Part shown: in pieces, positions 33,987 to 40,066 of the stretch
How positions within the stretch are numbered: position 1 is the stretch's first letter
Layout of the letters: every line of letters starts with the position of its first letter
NCBI RefSeq assembly: GCF_006385595.1
Contig: NZ_CP041046.1
Span: 3,906,001-3,970,000, forward strand
Length of the DNA: 64,000 nt
DNA from: Luteibacter pinisoli
GTDB lineage: Bacteria > Pseudomonadota > Gammaproteobacteria > Xanthomonadales > Rhodanobacteraceae
Direction: 5' to 3'
Notes under the pieces: model-generated
What the model saw: the letters and a program-made list of their open reading frames with translations, nothing else
What the model was told of the DNA's origin: nothing
Database searches by the model: none
Made by a program: the position numbers and the translations under genes

Positions 33987-34056
33987 TTTGCCCGTGTTTT
34001 GCCCGTAGACGCACCGCTGCACGGCCTACACGAAGCCTTTGCCCGCGTTTTGCCAC
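33987..34056. promoter_or_regulatory. Two pairs of 11-bp-phased direct repeats, candidate PdsR operators
   Basis: TTTGCCCG occurs at 33987-33994 and 33998-34005, an exact 11-bp offset. A second pair lies 51 bp away at 34038-34045 and 34049-34056 (TTTGCCCG and TTTGCCAC, again offset 11). This is the classical arrangement of OmpR/PhoB-type binding sites. They lie 74-143 bp upstream of the pdsR-like start and 87-156 bp upstream of the small plus-strand gene at 34143. Confidence 0.55.
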
Positions 34057-34142
34057 AAAGAGCCTGTGGATTGCCTCACATGGGACGCCCCGGGACCCGC
34101 GCCGGGCGCTGCAATGGCACCGAACCAAAAAGAAGAACGCGC

Positions 34143-34256
34143 ATGAAAACCAAGCCCGACGCCGACAACACCGAACTTGAACGCAACTTCGAGCCCCTGC
34201 GCGTGACCCTTGCGCTGGGCGCCCTGCTGCTTGGCCTGCTCTGCGGCCTGCACTGA
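34143..34256 (+). CDS. Small single-span membrane protein
   Basis: 37 residues beginning MKTKPDADNTELERNFEPLR, then one hydrophobic helix (VTLALGALLLGLLCG) and a two-residue end LH. AAGAAG precedes the ATG. A strong intrinsic terminator follows 48 bases after the stop, which supports a real transcript. It is divergent from the pdsRS operon and shares its upstream repeats, so it may be a target of that system. Confidence 0.55.
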   Translation: MKTKPDADNTELERNFEPLRVTLALGALLLGLLCGLH

Positions 34257-34303
34257 TCCCACCCTGTTCCCCGTGACGCTCCTGTGGTGTGGAGCTTCCT
34301 TCA

Positions 34304-34336
34304 CTCCCCCAGCCCTTGAGGCCGGGGGAGTTTTTT
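34304..34336 (+). terminator. Intrinsic terminator after the small membrane gene
   Basis: An 11-bp stem CTCCCCCAGCC/GGCCGGGGGAG (one mismatch) with a CTTGA loop is followed by six T. It ends eight bases before the stop of the convergent lipoprotein gene. Confidence 0.88.
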
Positions 34337-34343
34337 CTGCGCG

Positions 34344-35087
34344 TCAGTTGGAGCTGGGCAGCGGCGGTGTGGCTGCGGGCTCGGTCTTCTTTATCGACGG
34401 CAGCTGGCCCAGCGGTACCAGCTCGGCATCGCCCACCCACACGTGGGTGTCGTAGCCGGCGAAGAACATGTCGCGCTCGTTCTTCATCCGCTGGGTGATG
34501 GTGAGGCCCGAGACGACACCCATGGTGATGCCGTTGATGTACACGCCACCGCCGAAGGCCACGGCCGTTTCCAGGTCGCGGTAGGCGCGGTTGAAGCGCT
34601 TGTCGGCACGGGCGGCAGCGACCTTGTCGGCATAGATGGGCGTCATGTCGCGCCAGTACGCATCCGCCTGCGCGCGCTGCTCGGGCGTGAGCCGCTGGTA
34701 AGCCGACACGAAGGTCTGTTCGTATTCCGGCGCGTGCCGTTCGGCCGCGATAGCCAGCCAGGCCACGCCAAGCGGCTGGTTGGCGGCCACGTGGTCACCG
34801 TTGAAATACATCACGCCCAACGCGTATTGCGCCGCCTTGCTGCCCCAGCGTGAGGCCGATTCCAGGCTGTCGCGAGACATGCTGTAGCGGCCCGCCCAGA
34901 AGTGCGAGCCGGCCTCGCAGAAATAATAATCGCCGGGGAGGAAGCGCTCGAGGCCATAGGGGCAGCCATAGAGCAGGTTGGATACGACGAGTTCCTGCCC
35001 CGGCAAGGGCTGGGGCCGGGTGGCCCGGTGACATCCGCCAAGCAGCACGACCGCGGCGATCATCGACGCCGTGAGTAATCCCTTCAT
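34344..35087 (-). CDS. Lipoprotein with Sel1-like repeat
   Basis: 247 residues with a lipoprotein signal (MKGLLTASMIAAVVLLGGC, lipobox LGGC). The mature part contains LYGCPYGLERFLPGDYYFCE, one Sel1-like motif AAQYALGVMYFNGDHVAANQ-PLGVAWLAIAAERHAP, a helical region ending RFNRAYRDLETAVAFGGGVY, and a C-terminal THVWVGDAELVPLGQLP. It is paralogous to the next gene upstream (35115-35876) along its length; the pair probably arose by tandem duplication, but only this copy has the lipobox. Function unknown; Sel1 repeats usually mediate protein contacts. Confidence 0.75.
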   Translation of the reverse strand: MKGLLTASMIAAVVLLGGCHRATRPQPLPGQELVVSNLLYGCPYGLERFLPGDYYFCEAGSHFWAGRYSMSRDSLESASRWGSKAAQYALGVMYFNGDHVAANQPLGVAWLAIAAERHAPEYEQTFVSAYQRLTPEQRAQADAYWRDMTPIYADKVAAARADKRFNRAYRDLETAVAFGGGVYINGITMGVVSGLTITQRMKNERDMFFAGYDTHVWVGDAELVPLGQLPSIKKTEPAATPPLPSSN

Positions 35088-35114
35088 GCCAACTCCCCTT
35101 TGGAAAGAACGCGG

Positions 35115-35876
35115 TTAGTTCTGCTCGTTGGTGGGTGTGCGCTTGACGACGTCGGCAATCGGGACCAGCTGGGCATCGCCGACATAGACGTTGGTGCGCC
35201 AGCCTTCCAGGGCCACGGCTTCGCGCGTCTGCAGGAAGCGACCGAGGGAGAAACCGCTACTGCCGTAGGCGGCATCGGAGAAGTTCACGCCGTTGGTCAT
35301 CTGGAACCCGGTGACGCCATCCATGAACACGGAACCGCCGAAGTCGACGGCCCAGGCCAGGTCGCGGTAGGCGCGATCGAAGCGATTCTTGGCGCGGGTG
35401 GCGGCGACGTCGTCACCGTAGGTCTTCTTCAGGTCCTGCCAGTACGCGTTGGCCTGGGCCAGTTCCTGGGGCGAGACCTTGCCATAGGCGTCGACGAAGG
35501 CCGGCTCGTAATCGGGGCTGTGGCGCTCGGCGGCGAGCGCCAGCCAGGCCAGGCCCAGCGGGCGGTTCTTCTCGGCGTGGTCGCCGTTGAAGTACATGAC
35601 GCCGAGGGCGTACTGCGCGGGCTTGCTGGCCCAGGCGGCGGCGTTCTTCAGGCTTTCCCGGGCGCTGCCGTCACGGCCGGACCAGAAGTCGCGGGCCGCA
35701 TCGCAGAAGTAGTACTCACCGGGAATGAAGCGCTCCAGCGACGTGGGGCACAACTGCAGTGCCTCGGCGACGGTGCTGCGTTTCTGGTCCGGAAGTGGCG
35801 TCGGGCGTTCGCCTGCAAAGGCGCCGCCGGCGGCGAGACAGAGGGCGGCCAAGGCCGCGATACGTTGGACGGACAT
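35115..35876 (-). CDS. Exported Sel1-like protein, paralog of the downstream lipoprotein
   Basis: 253 residues from the ATG at 35876, preceded by AAAGGAGTCCGTCAG; signal peptide MSVQRIAALAALCLAAGGAF with cleavage near AFA. Shared blocks with the neighbour are LCPTSLERFIPGEYYFCDAA, AAWASKPAQYALGVMYFNGD, PLGLAWLALAAERHSPDYE and NVYVGDAQLVPIADV. Two Cys (LCPTS, YYFCD) align with Cys in the other copy and may form a disulphide. There are 27 bases between the two genes, so they form one transcript. Confidence 0.75.
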   Translation of the reverse strand: MSVQRIAALAALCLAAGGAFAGERPTPLPDQKRSTVAEALQLCPTSLERFIPGEYYFCDAARDFWSGRDGSARESLKNAAAWASKPAQYALGVMYFNGDHAEKNRPLGLAWLALAAERHSPDYEPAFVDAYGKVSPQELAQANAYWQDLKKTYGDDVAATRAKNRFDRAYRDLAWAVDFGGSVFMDGVTGFQMTNGVNFSDAAYGSSGFSLGRFLQTREAVALEGWRTNVYVGDAQLVPIADVVKRTPTNEQN

Positions 35877-36032
35877 CTGACGGACTCCTTTCACCATGCC
35901 GGCGTTGATCCCACGCCAGGGGCCGCGAGGCGTATTAACAGTACTCCTCGGTTTGCTTTTGAGTCGTGAAAATTTGTTTATACCCGGGGTCAACCGCACG
36001 TCCTTGCGGCGGGTTGACCTCGGCCGGGGCGG

Positions 36033-36707
36033 TTAGCCCTTGTCGATCGCCGCGTGCATCCGGCGGATGACGTCCGCGTAGTCCGGCGCATTGAAGATGG
36101 CCGAGCCGGCGACGAAGGTGTCGGCGCCCGCGGCGGAGATCTGGCCGATGTTGTCGGGGGTGACGCCGCCATCCACTTCCAGGCGGATCTTGCGGCCGCT
36201 GGCGTCGATGCGTTCGCGCACGTGGCGAATCTTGTCCAGCGCCGAGGGGATGAACTTCTGCCCGCCAAAACCCGGGTTCACCGACATGATCAGCACCATG
36301 TCGATCTTGTCGAGCACGTAGTCCAGCCAGTTGAGCGGCGTGGCCGGGTTGAACACCAGGCCGGCTTCGCAGCCTTCGCCCTGGATCAGCTGGATGGTGC
36401 GGTCCACGTGCTCGGACGCTTCCGGGTGGAAGCTGATGCTGCGTGCGCCGGCCTTGGCGAAATCCGGGACGATGCGGTCCACCGGCTTCACCATCAGGTG
36501 CACGTCGATGTGTTCGGTGATGCCGTAATCGCGCAGCGCCTTCAGCACCATCGGGCCGATGGTGAGGTTCGGCACGTAATGGTTGTCCATCACGTCGAAG
36601 TGCACCCACTGGGCACCGGCGTCTAGCACCTTGCGCGTGTCGTCACCCAGGCGGGCGAAGTCGGCGGAGAGAATGGACGGGGCGATGACGGGGGACTGCT
36701 TGGCCAT
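36033..36707 (-). CDS. rpe: Ribulose-phosphate 3-epimerase
   Basis: 224 residues, normal length. TIM-barrel signatures are PSILSADFARLGDDTRKVL (start with catalytic Ser/Asp region), WVHFDVMDNHYVPNLTIGP (metal-binding His/Asp), HLMVKPVDRIVPDFAKAGA, VLIMSVNPGFGGQKFIPSAL, and EVDGGVTPDNIGQISAAGAD. It interconverts ribulose-5-phosphate and xylulose-5-phosphate in the pentose phosphate pathway. It stands near trpE, as in relatives, but without a gph gene between them. Confidence 0.96.
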   Translation of the reverse strand: MAKQSPVIAPSILSADFARLGDDTRKVLDAGAQWVHFDVMDNHYVPNLTIGPMVLKALRDYGITEHIDVHLMVKPVDRIVPDFAKAGARSISFHPEASEHVDRTIQLIQGEGCEAGLVFNPATPLNWLDYVLDKIDMVLIMSVNPGFGGQKFIPSALDKIRHVRERIDASGRKIRLEVDGGVTPDNIGQISAAGADTFVAGSAIFNAPDYADVIRRMHAAIDKG

Positions 36708-36778
36708 GGGAACACCCTAATAAAGGAGACGTCGTTTCACCGTAGGAGCGGAGCAGGATACATCCGGGCCTTACCCGA

Positions 36779-37594
36779 TTACTTGAAGCCACGCTCCGAC
36801 TTGACGCGCTCGTAGGCGGCGTTGATCTCGCTGGCGCGCGATTCCGCGCGGCGGCGCATGTCTTCGGGGAGGTCGCCCAGGCGGTCCGGGTGGTGCTCGG
36901 AAATCAGCTTGCGGTAGGCGCGCTTGATCGCGCGCTCGTCGGCGTCGCGCTGAATGCCGAGCACCGTGTACGGGTCCGGGCCCTGGGCGTTGCGCTGCGG
37001 GGGCACGTAGCCGCCACCACCGTGGCCACCACCGTAGCCGCGGTTGGCGCCGGCACCACCGTTCCAGGCGTAGCCCTTCATGGCCATCAGCGCCATGAGC
37101 TCCATGTCGCTCACGCGCAGGGCAAAGGCCAGCTGGCGGAGGAGGGCCATCTTCTCCGGCGAGGGCGAGGCGCCTTCGGCCAGTACCGTCTCGATGATGA
37201 CGTCGATGACCGGGAAGGCATGGTCACGACGGTGGCCCACCCACTGGCGCAGCTCGTCGATCACTTCGCTGGCGTTGTATTCGGGCTGCTTGCCTTCGTT
37301 GAAGGCATCGATGGCCCGGCGACGGTCGTCCTGGTCCAGGCCCATGCGCGCCATCAGGCGCTCGGCGATGGCGATTTCCGCCTCGGACACCCGCCCGTCG
37401 GCCTTGGCCACCGCGCCGATCAGGGCAAACAGCGGGGCCACGTAGCCGCCCTGGACGGGCGCACGGCGGCGCTGCTGTTGCTGGCGGCTGGCGTCGAACA
37501 TGAAACCGAGGGCGCCGCCGATGAGGGCACCGAGCATGTTGTGGGTAAGCCACATGCCCAGGACAGCGCCGATAAGTGTGCCGGTGAAATTCAT
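36779..37594 (-). CDS. djlA: DnaJ-domain co-chaperone, DjlA-like (TerB plus J domain)
   Basis: 271 residues from the ATG at 37594, which overlaps the cytochrome gene stop (ATGA). An N-terminal membrane segment rich in Gly (TGTLIGAVLGMWLTHNMLGA) is followed by a TerB-like helical domain (APLFALIGAVAKADGRVSEA to about residue 165) and a Gly-rich linker. A C-terminal J domain has DPYTVLGIQRDADERAIKRA and the HPD motif in SEHHPDRLG. It stimulates DnaK ATPase from the inner membrane. The longer open frame to 37816 covers the cytochrome gene and is not used. Confidence 0.9.
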   Translation of the reverse strand: MNFTGTLIGAVLGMWLTHNMLGALIGGALGFMFDASRQQQQRRRAPVQGGYVAPLFALIGAVAKADGRVSEAEIAIAERLMARMGLDQDDRRRAIDAFNEGKQPEYNASEVIDELRQWVGHRRDHAFPVIDVIIETVLAEGASPSPEKMALLRQLAFALRVSDMELMALMAMKGYAWNGGAGANRGYGGGHGGGGYVPPQRNAQGPDPYTVLGIQRDADERAIKRAYRKLISEHHPDRLGDLPEDMRRRAESRASEINAAYERVKSERGFK

Positions 37595-37905
37595 GGAGCG
37601 CCCTTGGAGGGGGTCTGGGCGGCGTACCACTGGGCGAGCTGGTCGATATCCGCATCGGAAAGAGGGCCGGCCATGGCGCGCATCACGGGGTGGTCCCGGT
37701 GGCCATCGCGGTATTGGTGCAACGCTGCGCGCAGGTAAACCGCCTTCTGCCCGGCCAGGTGGGGGGCATCGGCATTCGTCGTCGCCACGCCATTTTCGCC
37801 ATGGCACGCCGCGCACATGCCCAACCGCGCCGGTTTCGCGGGCGGGGCAGCGAGTACAGGGGCGGATAAGGCCAGGGCGAGTGCCGCGGTCGTCAGTTTG
37901 CGCAT
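37591..37905 (-). CDS. Small c-type cytochrome
   Basis: 104 residues with a signal peptide (MRKLTTAALALALSAPVLAA). One haem-binding motif CAACHG lies at about residues 31-36, and the axial Met is probably the one in VMRAMAGPLSDADIDQLAQW. Class I cytochrome c of the type that carries electrons in the periplasm. Its stop overlaps the djlA-like start, so the two are translated together, an odd functional pairing. Confidence 0.88.
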   Translation of the reverse strand: MRKLTTAALALALSAPVLAAPPAKPARLGMCAACHGENGVATTNADAPHLAGQKAVYLRAALHQYRDGHRDHPVMRAMAGPLSDADIDQLAQWYAAQTPSKGAP

Positions 37906-37987
37906 GGGCGAGTTGTTGGGGCTGTAACTCGGAATTCTAGCAGGTGGCTACAATAGCCAACTCCCCCGCCTTCACCGGAGCGCCCTC

Positions 37988-38884
37988 GTGCCCACCACCC
38001 TGAGCCAATCCGACCTGCCCGGCCTGGAACTGATCCACCGCGGCAAGGTCCGCGATGTCTACGCCCTGCCCGGCAACCGCCTGCTCATGGTGGCCACCGA
38101 CCGCCTCTCCGCGTTCGATTCGGTGCTGCCGGACCCGATCCCCGGCAAGGGCGAGATGCTCTGCCAGATCTCGAACTTCTGGTTTGAGAAAACCGCCCAC
38201 CTGATCCCGAACCACCTCACCGGTGACGACGTGGCCTCGGTGCTGCCCCCGGGCGTGGACGTGGCCCTGTACGCGAAGCGTGCCGTGGTGACGAAGCGGC
38301 TGAAGCCGGTACCGGTGGAAGCCATCGCCCGCGGTTACATCATTGGCTCGGGCTGGAAGGACTACCAGGCCACAGGCGCCATCTGCGGCATCACCCTGCC
38401 GGCGGGCCTGCAGCAGGCGCAGCAGCTGCCGGAACCGATCTTCACCCCGTCGACCAAGGCCGCCGTGGGCGACCACGACGAGAACGTGAGCTTCGATGCC
38501 GTGGTGGCCGCGGTGGGCGAAGACATGGCCAACGCCGTGCGCGATGCCACCCTGAAGATCTACAAGTTCGCCGCCGAATACGCCGCTACCCGCGGCATCA
38601 TCATCGCCGACACCAAGTTCGAGTTCGGTACGGATGAAGACGGCAAGCTGTACATCATGGACGAGATGCTGACCCCGGATTCCTCGCGCTTCTGGCCGGC
38701 GGAGTCCTACAAAGTCGGCATCAGCCCGCCCAGCTACGACAAGCAGTTCGTCCGCGATTACCTGCTGGACATCGGCTGGAACAAGGAGCCGCCGGCACCG
38801 AGCGTGCCCGCCAGCGTGATCGAAGGCACCGCCGCGAAGTATGCTGAGGCCCTCGACAAGCTCGCCGGCATCCGCCTGGACTGA
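37988..38884 (+). CDS. purC: SAICAR synthetase
   Basis: 298 residues, starting at GTG 37988 behind GGAG. Motifs are LIHRGKVRDVYALPGNRLLM (ATP-binding), ATDRLSAFDSVLPDPIPGKG, VEAIARGYIIGSGWKDYQAT, and IIIADTKFEFGTDEDGKLYI, MDEMLTPDSSRFWPAE (catalytic acidic residues). It adds aspartate to CAIR in purine synthesis. The length fits the longer eukaryote-like PurC form common in Xanthomonadales. The start codon choice rests on the family's N terminus and the Shine-Dalgarno position. Confidence 0.95.
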   Translation: MPTTLSQSDLPGLELIHRGKVRDVYALPGNRLLMVATDRLSAFDSVLPDPIPGKGEMLCQISNFWFEKTAHLIPNHLTGDDVASVLPPGVDVALYAKRAVVTKRLKPVPVEAIARGYIIGSGWKDYQATGAICGITLPAGLQQAQQLPEPIFTPSTKAAVGDHDENVSFDAVVAAVGEDMANAVRDATLKIYKFAAEYAATRGIIIADTKFEFGTDEDGKLYIMDEMLTPDSSRFWPAESYKVGISPPSYDKQFVRDYLLDIGWNKEPPAPSVPASVIEGTAAKYAEALDKLAGIRLD

Positions 38885-38916
38885 CCGGCCCGCTTGCGCT
38901 CCACGGGGGAATGACC

Positions 38917-39384
38917 ATGCGCGACGCGGCTACCTGGTTCGGCAATTACAGCCAGGACCACCAGAACCCGACCAACCGGCTGATCCACTGGGTCTGCGTG
39001 CCGGCGATCACCTGGACGGTGATCGCCTTCGTCTGGCTGATCCCCGTCCCGCCCGGCCTCGGCAAGCCGGGCCTGTGGGCGGTGCTGGCGATGTTCCTGG
39101 CGTTCCTCTTCTACTACTACCGGCTGTCGCGGGTGATCGGGCTGGCCATGGCCGGCGCGTTCATCTCGCTGGGCTTCCTCACCGATTTCCTCTACTACGC
39201 CCTCGGCCCCTCCGGCCTGGCCTGGACGGCCGCCGTGGTGTTCGTGGCGGCGTGGATCGGCCAGTTCATCGGCCACAAGATCGAGGGCCGCCGGCCGTCG
39301 TTCTTCACCGACCTGCAATACCTCCTGATCGGCCCGGCGTGGCTGATGAGCAAGGCGTTGCGCCGCGCGGGCAAGGATTACTGA
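38917..39384 (+). CDS. DUF962/Mpo1-like membrane protein
   Basis: 155 residues from the ATG at 38917 (spacing to GGGGGA fits better than for the ATG at 38911). MRDAATWFGNYSQDHQNPTN and LIHWVCVPAITWTVIAFVWL give the DUF962 N-terminal signature (Y---H-NP-N---H--G/C-P). Four hydrophobic segments follow, with GQFIGHKIEGRRPSFFTDLQ near the end carrying the conserved GH--EGR-P. The yeast relative Mpo1 is an Fe(II)-dependent dioxygenase of 2-hydroxy fatty acids; the bacterial role is unproven. Next gene starts two bases after its stop. Confidence 0.83.
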   Translation: MRDAATWFGNYSQDHQNPTNRLIHWVCVPAITWTVIAFVWLIPVPPGLGKPGLWAVLAMFLAFLFYYYRLSRVIGLAMAGAFISLGFLTDFLYYALGPSGLAWTAAVVFVAAWIGQFIGHKIEGRRPSFFTDLQYLLIGPAWLMSKALRRAGKDY

Positions 39385-39386
39385 CG

Positions 39387-39794
39387 GTGCAGACCCTGCT
39401 CACGCTGTTCTCGGCCGCCATCTGGTGGGTGATCTATTCCAGCGCCGCGGCCGTGGTGCCGGCGGTAATCGTCTTCTTCGTCCTGCGCTGGCTGGAGAAG
39501 ACGGCGGTGGTGTTCAACCGCGCCTACCTCGCCAGCCTGATCTGGGCCCTGCTTGCCGTGCTCACCGGCGGCCTGGTGATCGCCGCCCAGCACGGGCAGG
39601 CCGTCGGCCAGTCCATCTTCGTCCTGCCGTGGATGCGTGCCGCCCTGGTGGTGGACATGCTGGTCGGCGCCTTCCTCATCTGGCAGCTGGTGCCGCGCAT
39701 CGACGCCCGCCGGGTGAAGCCGGCCAACGCCTGCATGGCGGTGGCCATGGTGATGGTGGTGGCGCTGGTGGTCGGGACGACCATCCACCGATAA
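39387..39794 (+). CDS. Four-span membrane protein of unknown function
   Basis: 135 residues from GTG 39387, two bases after the DUF962 stop. Hydrophobic segments are AAAVVPAVIVFFVLRWLEKT, ASLIWALLAVLTGGLVIAAQ, AALVVDMLVGAFLIWQLVPR and MAVAMVMVVALVVGTTIHR. No recognised domain. Translational linkage with the DUF962 gene suggests a shared membrane role. Confidence 0.65.
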   Translation: MQTLLTLFSAAIWWVIYSSAAAVVPAVIVFFVLRWLEKTAVVFNRAYLASLIWALLAVLTGGLVIAAQHGQAVGQSIFVLPWMRAALVVDMLVGAFLIWQLVPRIDARRVKPANACMAVAMVMVVALVVGTTIHR

Positions 39795-39826
39795 GCCGGG
39801 CCTATCGCGGCGATCCAAAGGATCAC

Positions 39827-39868
39827 TTGGACACGGCGGTAGCCGTCCCCATAATGAGAGTCATTCTT
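39827..39868 (+). promoter_or_regulatory. Promoter with overlapping Fur-box-like operator
   Basis: TTGGAC (39827-39832) and CATAAT (39850-39855) are separated by exactly 17 bp, giving a strong sigma70-type promoter. Over the -10 lies CATAATGAGAGTCATTCTT (39850-39868), 14 of 19 matches to the Fur consensus, with a perfect AATGA-GAG-TCATT dyad at 39853-39865. Iron-bound Fur would block this promoter, so the gene at 39884 is predicted to be induced by iron shortage. Confidence 0.6.
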
Positions 39869-39883
39869 ATTAAGGAGGCGGCC

Positions 39884-40066
39884 ATGGCCCGCAAGATCAA
39901 GTACGCGGCGACGCATTTCAGCATCGCCTTTTCCATGAGTTACGCGGTGAACCAGAACGTGGCGATCAGCGCCCTCGTGGGCGTGGCCGAGCCGCTGGCC
40001 TTCGCGTTTGGCCGTTCGGTGATCGGTGAGACCCGTACCGGCCTAGCGGTGGCTCCCGCCGCCTGA
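39884..40066 (+). CDS. DUF2061 small membrane protein
   Basis: 60 residues (MARKIKYAATHFSIAFSMSY) with an excellent AAGGAGGCGGCC ribosome-binding site. The K-A-THF-IAF---Y start and the central hydrophobic segment (VAISALVGVAEPLAFAFG) match DUF2061, a family of short membrane proteins of unknown function. The last codons overlap the 3' end of the convergent glycoside hydrolase gene by 24 bases. The Fur-box-like promoter upstream links it to iron status. Confidence 0.78.
   Translation: MARKIKYAATHFSIAFSMSYAVNQNVAISALVGVAEPLAFAFGRSVIGETRTGLAVAPAA

Noticed and set aside
35980..36032. GGTCAACC/GGTTGACC inverted repeat after rpe as an intrinsic terminator
   Set aside because: Only eight bases pair well and no T-run follows directly, so termination is not supported.
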